Positions 8,769-14,892 of a stretch of DNA of 14,892 bases are shown here, piece by piece. This DNA comes from Bacteroidota bacterium. Its GTDB lineage: Bacteria; Bacteroidota; Bacteroidia; Chitinophagales; UBA2359. A program made the position numbers and the translations under genes. The first letter of the stretch is position 1; every line of letters starts with the position of its first letter. The notes under the pieces are model-generated. The model was not told the DNA's origin, made no database searches, and saw only the letters and a list, made by a program, of their open reading frames with translations. Location of the stretch: contig JAHDGT010000027.1 of assembly GCA_020631675.1 (NCBI GenBank), positions 1 through 14,892 on the forward strand. The letters are read 5' to 3'.

Positions 8769-8850
8769 TGGCAAAAGCTATTGAGCGGCGGGCTAAAAAG
8801 GCGGCCCAGAGGTAGCCATTTTTAGCCCTGCCAGCGAAAAGCTTTTGCCA
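8769..8850. repeat. Long two-part hairpin (82 nt)
   Basis: The outer arms TGGCAAAAGCT (8769-8779) and AGCTTTTGCCA (8840-8850) are exact inverted repeats of 11 bp. Inside, GGCGGGCTAAAAA (8787-8799) pairs with TTTTTAGCCC-T-GCC (8819-8832) with a one-base bulge, and GGC (8800-8802) can pair with GCC (8815-8817). The result is a long interrupted stem. It lies between prmA and the giant gene and could be an RNA structure, a terminator aid or part of a repeat element. Confidence 0.75.
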
Positions 8851-8866
8851 TTGCCGAATTTAGCGG

Positions 8867-8997
8867 ATAGCCCGGTACCCGCAGTAAAAGCTTGCGCTTT
8901 TTTTAGACTCGAGACATGAGACTCGAGTAGAGAGATTTCGTTCTGTCTGCCGAAAATTCTTTCTTGTCAGCGCAGGCTTTTATTGCGGGTATGCGCC
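8867..8997. repeat. Dispersed hairpin element, copy 2
   Basis: Arms of 22 nt at 8877-8898 and 8969-8990 pair with one A-to-G type wobble and one G-T wobble. The interior is 70 nt, against 69 nt in copy 1, but its sequence differs. The left arm is followed by seven T, as in copy 1. The base pair G12:C122 of copy 1 is C8878:G8989 here, a compensatory double change that keeps the stem. The element lies 24 bases past the stop of prmA (in the prmA reading direction). Confidence 0.75.
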
Positions 8998-9021
8998 ATG
9001 ATGTATATGAAGAATGAGTTC

Positions 9022-9867
9022 TCATTTCTTAAAATGAAGCATGGCCCATTCTGCTTTGTTATCGGTAGTGATATGTTTTAGCTGATGTGATTCGGCCATC
9101 TTCATAACGTACGGGATATCGGTTTGTAGTATGCCACTGAACAAAACTTCTCCATCTGTTGATAGGGCTTGAACAATATCGGCGAAGGCGGCAGTGATCA
9201 CATTTAGGTTGATATTGGCTAAAATGCGGTCAAATGTTCTGCCTTTGATGACTTGTTGGTCGCCATGAATCACTTCCACCTCAGCTATATTATTCATGGC
9301 AAGATGCTCAATGGTATTTTCATAGGCCCATTCGTCATAATCGACCGCGCAAATATTCGACGCGCCCAACTGAGCGGCCAAGATAGCCAATACTCCTGTG
9401 CCGCAACCCAGATCAAGAACACTACGTTCTTTAAATTGCAGTTCTAACATGGCTTTCATGACCATTGAGGTGGTGGCATGATGGCCGGTTCCGAAAGCCA
9501 TTTTCGGCATGATGAGTATCTCATGCTCGAATTTGCCTTTTACATCGTGAAAGGGTGTTTTAATGAGGATGCGGTCAGTGATGAAAACAGGTTCAAAGTT
9601 ACTTTCCCAGACGGCGTTCCAGTTTTTGTCTGGCATCTTTTCAGTGCGGAGCAATTGAAGTTGCCCCATTTCTTGATAGCGGTCAATGATCACTTGGAGT
9701 GTTGATTGGTCGTGATCTTTCTCTTTGACATAGCATTCTAAGATCAGATGCTTGTTTTCGCTGTCTTTTTCTTGAAAGCCATCGAAGCCGATTTCGGCCA
9801 GTTCAGCAATGAGAATGTCTTTAAAAATGGGATTGCCGATCTGTAAATGGGCTATGAGGTAGTTCAT
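9022..9867 (-). CDS. prmA: Ribosomal protein L11 methyltransferase
   Basis: PrmA trimethylates lysines and the N-terminus of ribosomal protein L11 using SAM, in the cytoplasm. The 281-residue protein has an N-terminal alpha/beta substrate-recognition region (about 1-80), then the family stretch NWNAVWESNFEPVFI (82-96), PKMAFGTGHHATT (121-133), the SAM loop LDLGCGTG (151-158), the acidic D176, and DRILANIN (213-220) at the usual place of the catalytic-side NxxY-type motif. Length is slightly below the roughly 293 residues of E. coli PrmA, as is normal in this phylum. The Met at 9867 gives the usual start (MNYLIAHLQI); an in-frame Met at 9894 would add nine unlikely residues. The gene stands alone, divergent from the binding-fold lipoprotein and followed by the hairpin block. 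Confidence 0.95.
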   Translation of the reverse strand: MNYLIAHLQIGNPIFKDILIAELAEIGFDGFQEKDSENKHLILECYVKEKDHDQSTLQVIIDRYQEMGQLQLLRTEKMPDKNWNAVWESNFEPVFITDRILIKTPFHDVKGKFEHEILIMPKMAFGTGHHATTSMVMKAMLELQFKERSVLDLGCGTGVLAILAAQLGASNICAVDYDEWAYENTIEHLAMNNIAEVEVIHGDQQVIKGRTFDRILANINLNVITAAFADIVQALSTDGEVLFSGILQTDIPYVMKMAESHQLKHITTDNKAEWAMLHFKK

Positions 9868-10001
9868 AATTATAGGAAGACTTGAATGAACCAAGTTCTT
9901 TAATGCGTTAATTACCCGTTAGGGGCGGTCTGATTCTTTCCTTATTTCTTTGGCAAGTTATGAAAAAAGGCAGATTTAGCACATTTGAATATAGCGGTAA
10001 A

Positions 10002-10034
10002 TGTGATGAGGTTCGAGGGTATTCGCTATTTTTG
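10002..10034 (+). promoter_or_regulatory. Candidate Bacteroidota-type promoter for the binding-fold lipoprotein
   Basis: TATTTTTG at 10027-10034 matches the TAnnTTTG -7 box exactly. TGTG at 10002-10005, 21 bases upstream, is a one-mismatch form of the TTTG -33 box. Transcription would begin near 10040, giving a leader of about 40 nt to the start at 10080. This also argues against translation starting at the in-frame ATG at 9960. Confidence 0.4.
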
Positions 10035-10079
10035 CTCAGGCGTGTCGCCCATTTATTTGATAAACTCAATATCAACAAG

Positions 10080-11567
10080 ATGAATCAGTCGTCTCGATTA
10101 TCCCCATTATTCACTTATATCCTTTTTAGCTTATTAGTGAGTACTTTGCTTTTGTCAGAGTCTTGTTTTTTGACGGGAGGGGATAAATCACAAGGAAATA
10201 ATGAGGGCAATGGACAAAAACAAGGGACTGGGGTGGTCAGACCATATGATGGTGGTTCTGGGAATGGCACTGGTACGGGTTCTGATAGTGCTGGGAATGG
10301 CACTGGGAATCAAACTCCGGTTATTCGTCCTGATAAAACCGAAGACCCCGAAAAAGATGACGCCCGGATAACAGACACGCAAAAAACGAATCAGAATGAT
10401 GATCAGACAGAGGGCAAAAGCGATCCAAAAGGCTACGAGGAAATAAAGATCATTCCGACGAGTTTTAACATTGGGGTCTTTTTACCTTTCAATTTGAGTT
10501 ATTATACGCCATATGATACGATTTCACCAAAGTCCATGATGGCATTAGAACTATATGAAGGCTTGTTATTAGGATTGGAAGAAGTATCGAAAAATAGTGG
10601 GGTGAATTTTAACGTGCAAACATTCGATACCAATAATAATGCGGAACAAGTATCTGGCTTGTTAGCAAAGCCGGAGATGCGGAATATGGATCTTTTTATA
10701 GGGCCTATATTCAATAAGCCTCTAAAACGAGTAGCGAGTTTTGCCAAGGCAAATCAAATTCCATTGATCTCACCTTTGTCTCCTTCTACGAGTATAACCA
10801 GCTTAAACCCATATTATTTTGTTGTTAGCCCTTCTATCGAGACCCATTGTAAAGAGATGGTGCGCTATGCGCAACGGCAGTATCCTAATATGAATCTATT
10901 GATCGTACATGGCCCGAAACCAAATGAAAGAAATCTAGCGGATAAATTGTACAGAGAATTTTCTGTAAAAGGGGAGGGTTATGCCAATGGAATCGCTGTG
11001 CTACCGTATTTGAATCAGTCAGAAGAAGAGTTGGTGACCTATTTATCACCCATGCAAGAGAACATCATTTTGATCACCTCTTTTGATGAGTTGCTGATCA
11101 ATGATTTATCCAGGAAGTTCAGTTTGCTGAGTCAGGAGAATCGTTTATCGGTATTCGGTATGCCGAATTGGCTTCGTATGGAAAGCTTGCAGTTGGACTA
11201 TTTGTCGAATGTCAATTTTCATACGACTAAGCCGTTCTATGGAGATGAACGTATTTCCGGGCATCAATTTTTTGTGCAGAATTTCAAACAACGTTACAAC
11301 ACCTATCCACAAGATAATGCGATGACGGGATATGATATCGGTTTGCATTTTGGTGGATTGTTGAAAGAATACGGTAAGTATTTCCCGGATAACTATAACA
11401 AAACAGGTATTGCGAATTCAAAAGCTATTTATAATGATTTTGAGTTCAAGCCAACGGTTCCGAATGCTTCGCCTGGTTTATTGTATGACCAGTTTGACTA
11501 TTTTGAGAACAAAAGTGTGAATGTTATTCGATTTAATAGGGATTTTACTTTTCAAAAAGTCAATTGA
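10080..11567 (+). CDS. Lipoprotein with type-1 periplasmic-binding (LpoA/branched-chain amino-acid receptor-like) fold
   Basis: A 495-residue envelope protein. Residues 1-29 form a lipoprotein-type signal ending LSESC (C29), a loose lipobox with Ser at -3. Residues about 31-125 are a Gly/Asn/Thr/Asp-rich flexible linker that includes a duplicated 16-base DNA string (10258-10273 and 10291-10306). From residue 129 a periplasmic-binding type 1 domain begins: INIGVFLPF-like entry (NIGVFLPFNL), EGLLLGLEEVSK helix, TFDTNNN, DLFIGPIF, IPLISPLSPST and YYFVVSPSIETHCKEM. This order matches Leu/Ile/Val receptor folds and LpoA. No ABC permease or ATPase lies nearby, so an LpoA-like structural or regulatory role in the envelope is at least as likely as solute uptake. 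In other Bacteroidota the same fold often follows LysM domains; none is visible here. The Met at 10080 starts the signal peptide; an upstream ATG at 9960 gives an implausible extension. Confidence 0.85.
   Translation: MNQSSRLSPLFTYILFSLLVSTLLLSESCFLTGGDKSQGNNEGNGQKQGTGVVRPYDGGSGNGTGTGSDSAGNGTGNQTPVIRPDKTEDPEKDDARITDTQKTNQNDDQTEGKSDPKGYEEIKIIPTSFNIGVFLPFNLSYYTPYDTISPKSMMALELYEGLLLGLEEVSKNSGVNFNVQTFDTNNNAEQVSGLLAKPEMRNMDLFIGPIFNKPLKRVASFAKANQIPLISPLSPSTSITSLNPYYFVVSPSIETHCKEMVRYAQRQYPNMNLLIVHGPKPNERNLADKLYREFSVKGEGYANGIAVLPYLNQSEEELVTYLSPMQENIILITSFDELLINDLSRKFSLLSQENRLSVFGMPNWLRMESLQLDYLSNVNFHTTKPFYGDERISGHQFFVQNFKQRYNTYPQDNAMTGYDIGLHFGGLLKEYGKYFPDNYNKTGIANSKAIYNDFEFKPTVPNASPGLLYDQFDYFENKSVNVIRFNRDFTFQKVN
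10258..10306 (+). repeat. 16-bp direct repeat in the lipoprotein linker
   Basis: CTGGGAATGGCACTGG occurs at 10258-10273 and again at 10291-10306, in the same frame, encoding two Gly-Asn-Gly-Thr-Gly segments. It suggests that the linker grew by slippage. Confidence 0.75.
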
Positions 11568-11889
11568 CGAGCGATTCGCTTTTTCAGCTTTTGGTCACTC
11601 ATAATGGTTGTATTGTCGCGCAAACAACCTATTGTTAAGATATGCGGTCTTTTTAGCGTTTGTGCGATTTTGTGATTAAAAAGCTGATGTGTATATTGCA
11701 TCTTATCAATAAAAAGAGGAAAGTGTAAATATTTCATTTAAGCGTTAGTAGCTGTTAGTCAGTGGCTTGTGAGTTGTATTGTGGTTTGACTAACTGATAA
11801 TAAGAATGTAATTGTAGCATTCTGCTGAAAAGTGAAATGGATTTCCCTCTTAAAACAAGCAAAAAGAAAAATAACATAAACGTCATCTT
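11568..11889. other. 322-bp intergenic region before the repeat-protein gene
   Basis: No gene is supported; a 61-codon minus-strand frame overlapping the end of the lipoprotein gene has no recognisable content. A weak hairpin plus T-run follows the lipoprotein stop (AGCG-ATT-CGCT then TTTT, 11570-11584). A second stem, 11616-11625 with 11658-11667 (10 pairs, one wobble), is followed by TTTTG. Either may end the upstream transcript. The right part holds the candidate promoter and inverted repeat described separately. The last 40 bases are A-rich, a typical translation leader in this phylum. Confidence 0.5.
11754..11794. promoter_or_regulatory. 8-bp inverted repeat overlapping a candidate promoter
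   Basis: GTTAGTCA (11754-11761) and TGACTAAC (11787-11794) are exact inverted repeats 25 bases apart. The right arm overlaps TTTG at 11785-11788, a possible -33 box placed 20 bases before TAATTGTA (11809-11816), an imperfect TAnnTTTG box. The arrangement would suit an operator, but the promoter match is weak. Confidence 0.25.
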
Positions 11890-14800
11890 ATGAGATTAAG
11901 AACTACGATCCTTTCCTTATTGGCTGGGTTTGTACTGTCGATGGGCACTGTGCTGATGGCACAGGACTCTTACGATTTGCAGTTCGCAAATACGTCCATT
12001 GACTGTTCAGCAACGCCGATATTCTGTACGGAAGTACAGATTGCTAGTACCTCTGGTACGGACTATGCTATTGGAGCCTACACGGTTTATTTCAATTTCA
12101 ATCCTAGTGCTATTCAGGCATTAGACGCAACAGGTAGTGTGCCAGCTACTACTGATGCGCAGACATTCTACAGTTCTGGTTTTGGAGTGGCTGATGCCCT
12201 TCCATATGCAGGTTATATTCCTTCGAATTATGATTTAGCATCTTACCAGTTCAATGGTGAAACTTGTTTCGACCCTAGTGGTACGACATCACCTTACAAC
12301 TATGCACAATACACTGCTAATAACACGGCTGGTATTGGTAACCTTACAGTTAATATGCTGTTCGAGAATAATGGTTGTCCGGATGTGACAGGTGCTTGGT
12401 TAACGATTGGTACTTTTTGTTTTGAAGTTGTTGATGGTTCCCAATCTACTGGTCTACAGTTCGTGATCGGAGATGGTAATACAGAGTTCAACCCTAATAG
12501 TAACGATACGGAGACAGACCCTCAACCAACTGCTGATATAGGTGGTGCGGGCGGTTCTCTATCTTTAGATGTAACAACAAGCTGTTGTCCTGTAGAGGCG
12601 GATGTTACGGCAACTACTTCAACTGGTGCTACAGTTTGTGATGGGGCTGCGGGTTCCACGGTTACACTCTTTGACCCCATAGTTACTGGTTTAGCTGCTG
12701 ACAATGCGACGATTACTTGGAGTTCGGATAATGCTGCTATTACTGTTCCTGCGGGTGCGGACCCTTCGGTTTCTTTAACGAATACATCTTGTGACCCTAT
12801 AGATGTGACCTTCACGGCAACTATTGGTTGTTCTTCAGATGCTTCGGTTTCATTGGCTGGCGGTTCTGTGACTTATACCGTTTACGCACAGCCTCAAATG
12901 CCAACTATCGCATTTGATAGTGCTTCCGGAGATGGTACTTGTAACTATACAATTACAGCTGCTTGTCCGACCGAAGAAACTGCTACACCTGCAACTACTA
13001 CAAGTCCTGCTGGTACTACCGGTGCGACAGTAAGTGTTTCGGTTACGAATGATGCATGTGTTGCTCAGAACTTCGTTTTAGATGTTCCTGATTGTAGTTC
13101 TGTTTGTCCAACGGCTGGAGATATCACTCCTGTGACAGGTGTATCTGATGTCTGTGGAGGTGTTTCAGGTGTTAACGTAACTTTAGATGAACCGACAGTT
13201 GGTGGTGGGTTCGGTTATACTGTTTCTTGGACATCTTCGGATGCAAGCATAACTATACCTGCTGGTAATGCTCCAACTGTGGAGTTACCTGCTTCTAGCG
13301 GTTGTTCTGTCGCGAATATTTCATTTACTGCTACAGTTGTTTGTACTGCTACAGGGGATTCATTCCCTGCGGGAAGCACTTCATACAATGTTTATCCTGA
13401 AGTACAAGAGCCTACTGCTGCACAGACTGGCACTAATCCTGACGGATCTTGTGTTTATACCTTAACCGCTGCTTGTCCTGGTGAACCGGGTGATGTTTTA
13501 TCCGTTTCTACTGTAACCGCTGATGCTGGAACATCAGGAACGGGTACGGTTGATGTAAGTAATGCAGCTTGTTCTAACTCATTTACGATCACATTACCAT
13601 TCTGTGAAGCACAATGCCCTACAGAAGCGGATGTAACAGCAACAACAGCTACTGGAGGTTCTTCTTGTACGAATGGTACCGGAACACTAACGGATCCTTC
13701 TGTTAGTGGCTCTTCTGCTGGAAATGCTACTGTTTCTTGGGTACAAGCAAGTACAGGTGCACCATTAGTGACGGTTCCTGCGGGAGCTAGTCCTTCGGTT
13801 AGTTTCCCTGAGAATACAGGTTGTGAAGCGGTTACTTATACTTTTTCTGCTTCTGTAGGTTGTTCTGAAGATGCAAGTGTTGATATTGATGGCGGTAGCG
13901 TAAGCTTCACGGTTTATCCAGCCCCTCAGACACCAAACGTTGTTCGTTTGAATGATGATTGTACTTATGCGGTAGTTTCTCCTTGTGGTACAGGTGTGGA
14001 TGACTATTCACCTGCTACTTTCAACTTGGATCCTGGTACTGCTGGTTCTACAATCACAGTAACTGCAACTTCTCTTTTAGCAGGTACGCCTTGTACCGCT
14101 GTGACTTTTGAGGATCTTCCTTTTGAAGAGTGCCCAGCTGCTTCTTGTACTCAATCAATTACAACTACAGCTTCTTTCTCTGAATCGTTCTGTGTATCTG
14201 GTACTCCTGATTTAGCTTCGGCTGAAGCGACAATCGCTTACACCGGAGATGGTAGTGTCTTCACTATTGAGTGGTTCAACGATTATGATGGTGGTACTTC
14301 AACTTTCTCTAATCCTTATGGTGGTGAAGCGATCAGCCACAGCGGAGCTAACAACTGTGCTGCTGAAATCGTAGTGCTTTATGCTCGTGCTACTTGTTCT
14401 GATAATGCTTCTCAAGTTTTTGCAGGCTCTACTACCTATACATTATACCCAGCTGTTCAAGAACCTTTGGGTACTATATTCGCATTGACTCAGCCAGATG
14501 GCTCTTGTGTATATTCTGTAGAGTTACAATGTCCTTCAGATGTAGTTGATCCTATTATTGTTCCAGCTGGTACAGCCGCAGGTCCACAATCAGTGACCAT
14601 TACATCAGGATTAGTAAATAGTGCTTGTGATCCTTTAGAAACAACAGTTGAAGTTGCTGCCTGTGATGCAGTGGTTGAACCTACGAGTACAACAGGAGCA
14701 ATGAGTTCTACTGGTGGCGAAGAAAGTTCTACAGGAGCCGCAAGCTCTACGGGAGCGATGAGTTCAACTGGTATGACGGCTTCCACAGCTGCAAGCTCTA

Positions 14801-14892
14801 CGGGAGCGATGAGTTCAACTGGTATGACGGCTTCCACAGCCGCAAGCTCTACGGGAGCGATGAGTTCAACTGGTATGACGGCTTCCACAGCT
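11890..14892 (+). CDS. Large exported repeat protein with four eight-cysteine modules (3' end outside window)
   Basis: An open frame of 1001 codons with no stop before the window edge. Residues 1-24 form a signal peptide (cleavage after VLMA). Residues 25-231 are an N-terminal domain (YDLQFANTSIDC, C39, C46) of a type I associate with surface proteins of Saprospirales. Four tandem modules follow at residues 233-405, 406-575, 576-752 and 753-927. Each begins near Cys-Pro-Thr-Glu, contains an Ig-like half with VTVPAG and (Y/F)T(V/L)YP.(P/V)Q.P, and then a second half with DG.C.YT and AACP. Residues 928-1001 are Ser-Thr-Gly-rich repeats. No enzyme motif is seen. The protein is probably secreted and surface-attached; a T9SS C-terminal sorting domain would be expected beyond the window but cannot be seen. 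Function (adhesin, sheath or matrix component) is inference. The start has an A-rich leader without a Shine-Dalgarno. Confidence 0.85.
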   Translation, partial: MRLRTTILSLLAGFVLSMGTVLMAQDSYDLQFANTSIDCSATPIFCTEVQIASTSGTDYAIGAYTVYFNFNPSAIQALDATGSVPATTDAQTFYSSGFGVADALPYAGYIPSNYDLASYQFNGETCFDPSGTTSPYNYAQYTANNTAGIGNLTVNMLFENNGCPDVTGAWLTIGTFCFEVVDGSQSTGLQFVIGDGNTEFNPNSNDTETDPQPTADIGGAGGSLSLDVTTSCCPVEADVTATTSTGATVCDGAAGSTVTLFDPIVTGLAADNATITWSSDNAAITVPAGADPSVSLTNTSCDPIDVTFTATIGCSSDASVSLAGGSVTYTVYAQPQMPTIAFDSASGDGTCNYTITAACPTEETATPATTTSPAGTTGATVSVSVTNDACVAQNFVLDVPDCSSVCPTAGDITPVTGVSDVCGGVSGVNVTLDEPTVGGGFGYTVSWTSSDASITIPAGNAPTVELPASSGCSVANISFTATVVCTATGDSFPAGSTSYNVYPEVQEPTAAQTGTNPDGSCVYTLTAACPGEPGDVLSVSTVTADAGTSGTGTVDVSNAACSNSFTITLPFCEAQCPTEADVTATTATGGSSCTNGTGTLTDPSVSGSSAGNATVSWVQASTGAPLVTVPAGASPSVSFPENTGCEAVTYTFSASVGCSEDASVDIDGGSVSFTVYPAPQTPNVVRLNDDCTYAVVSPCGTGVDDYSPATFNLDPGTAGSTITVTATSLLAGTPCTAVTFEDLPFEECPAASCTQSITTTASFSESFCVSGTPDLASAEATIAYTGDGSVFTIEWFNDYDGGTSTFSNPYGGEAISHSGANNCAAEIVVLYARATCSDNASQVFAGSTTYTLYPAVQEPLGTIFALTQPDGSCVYSVELQCPSDVVDPIIVPAGTAAGPQSVTITSGLVNSACDPLETTVEVAACDAVVEPTSTTGAMSSTGGEESSTGAASSTGAMSSTGMTASTAASSTGAMSSTGMTASTAASSTGAMSSTGMTASTA
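12586..13104 (+). repeat. Eight-cysteine module 1
   Basis: 173 codons, from CPVEADVT to the segment PDCSSV. Its eight cysteines occur in the contexts CPVE, VCDG, SCDP, GCSS, TCNY, ACPT, ACVA and DCSS, each with a counterpart in the other three modules. Confidence 0.85.
13105..13614 (+). repeat. Eight-cysteine module 2
   Basis: 170 codons, from CPTAGDIT to PFCEAQ. Cysteine contexts are CPTA, VCGG, GCSV, VCTA, SCVY, ACPG, ACSN and FCEA. It is diverged from module 1 at the nucleotide level, so the duplication is not recent. Confidence 0.85.
13615..14145 (+). repeat. Eight-cysteine module 3
   Basis: 177 codons, from CPTEADVTATT, nearly the same opening as module 1, to ECPAAS. Cysteine contexts are CPTE, SCTN, GCEA, GCSE, DCTY, PCGT, PCTA and ECPA. 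Confidence 0.85.
14146..14670 (+). repeat. Eight-cysteine module 4, most diverged
   Basis: 175 codons, from CTQSITTT to AACDA. Cysteine contexts are SCTQ, FCVS, NCAA, TCSD, SCVY, QCPS, ACDP and ACDA. The Ig-like half has lost the VTVPAG string, but the cysteines and YTLYPAVQEP are kept. Confidence 0.8.
14740..14892 (+). repeat. 51-bp in-frame minisatellite (Ser-Thr-Gly repeats)
   Basis: Three tandem copies at 14740-14790, 14791-14841 and 14842-14892, identical except for the last base of copy 2 (GCC instead of GCT). Each encodes ASSTGAMSSTGMTASTA. Less regular STG units precede it (14689-14739). Because 51 is a multiple of three, copy-number change would alter length without shifting frame. 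The array is cut by the window edge, so the real number is unknown. Confidence 0.95.

Larger units (their letters stand above)
8682..9021. other. 340-bp intergenic block packed with hairpins
   Basis: No coding region is supported here. The block separates prmA from the giant protein gene, both on the minus strand. It holds three successive stem-loops: 8731-8752, 8769-8850 and the dispersed element 8867-8997. From memory, its framework (GATAGGAGCGG, then a variable hairpin, then TTTAGCGGATAGCCCGG) resembles intergenic repeats common in Flavobacteriia and other Bacteroidota; this is unchecked. The promoter for the giant gene should lie near 8682-8730. A TTTG on the minus strand (8710-8707) is present, but I see no full promoter. 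Confidence 0.6.

Noticed and set aside
8877..8990. Dispersed element as a simple transcription terminator for prmA
   Set aside because: In the prmA direction the outer stem is not followed by a U-run; the T7 run sits inside the element next to the left arm, so classical termination is not supported.
9960..10079. Upstream start of the binding-fold lipoprotein at 9960
   Set aside because: It would put 40 charged residues before the lipoprotein signal, and the best promoter box lies inside this stretch.
11552..11737. 61-codon minus-strand frame after the lipoprotein gene
   Set aside because: No family resemblance or conserved motif, and it overlaps the 3' end of the lipoprotein gene and two stem-loops.
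14490..14888. Minus-strand open frame with a regular PVELIAPVELAAVEAVI pattern
   Set aside because: It is the mirror of the 51-bp minisatellite and the end of module 4. The plus-strand frame has the signal peptide and modules, so this is a shadow.
12586..14892. CRISPR-like or transposon repeat array
   Set aside because: The long modules are diverged coding repeats, and the 51-bp units are contiguous without spacers, so this is protein repeat structure.

Overview
The window looks like chromosomal DNA of a member of the Bacteroidota, probably of the Saprospirales type (phylum fairly sure, order an inference). The signs are a secreted TlpA-type thioredoxin with the DUF4369/DUF5106-like N-terminal parts common in that phylum, lipoproteins with short lipoboxes, A/T-rich leaders without Shine-Dalgarno sequences, a TAnnTTTG-type promoter box, and a very large Cys/Ser/Thr/Gly-rich repeat protein of the kind these bacteria export. 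No rRNA, tRNA, CRISPR array, transposase or phage gene is visible.

Layout. Positions 1-251 are intergenic and hold one copy of a dispersed hairpin element, a 28-bp perfect palindrome and an AGCACATT iteration. A plus-strand thioredoxin-like exported protein (252-1733) converges on a minus-strand spermidine-synthase-like methyltransferase (1750-2478). A strong 17-bp-stem terminator (2513-2552) separates the latter from an M48 metalloprotease lipoprotein (2575-3528, minus). Behind it lies a 1687-residue exported protein of unknown function (3618-8681, minus), probably co-transcribed with the protease. Positions 8682-9021 hold three successive hairpins, the last being the second copy of the dispersed element. 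prmA (9022-9867, minus) diverges from a lipoprotein with a type-1 periplasmic-binding fold (10080-11567, plus). After a 322-bp gap, a plus-strand gene starts at 11890 and runs off the right edge (1001 codons seen).

How it fits together. Apart from PrmA and the methyltransferase, every protein here carries an export signal, so the region is mostly cell-envelope or surface biology. The M48 protease beside the giant exported protein may be a processing or quality-control pair. The binding-fold lipoprotein may play an LpoA-like envelope role. Both are inferences.

The most notable items are: the last gene, in which four modules of about 170 residues each carry exactly eight cysteines at equivalent places and are followed by a 51-bp in-frame minisatellite; the two-copy hairpin element with conserved ends, a compensatory base-pair change and a replaced interior of almost equal length; and the unassigned 1687-residue protein with lysine/glutamate low-complexity tracts. 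No complete defence or mobile system was found.
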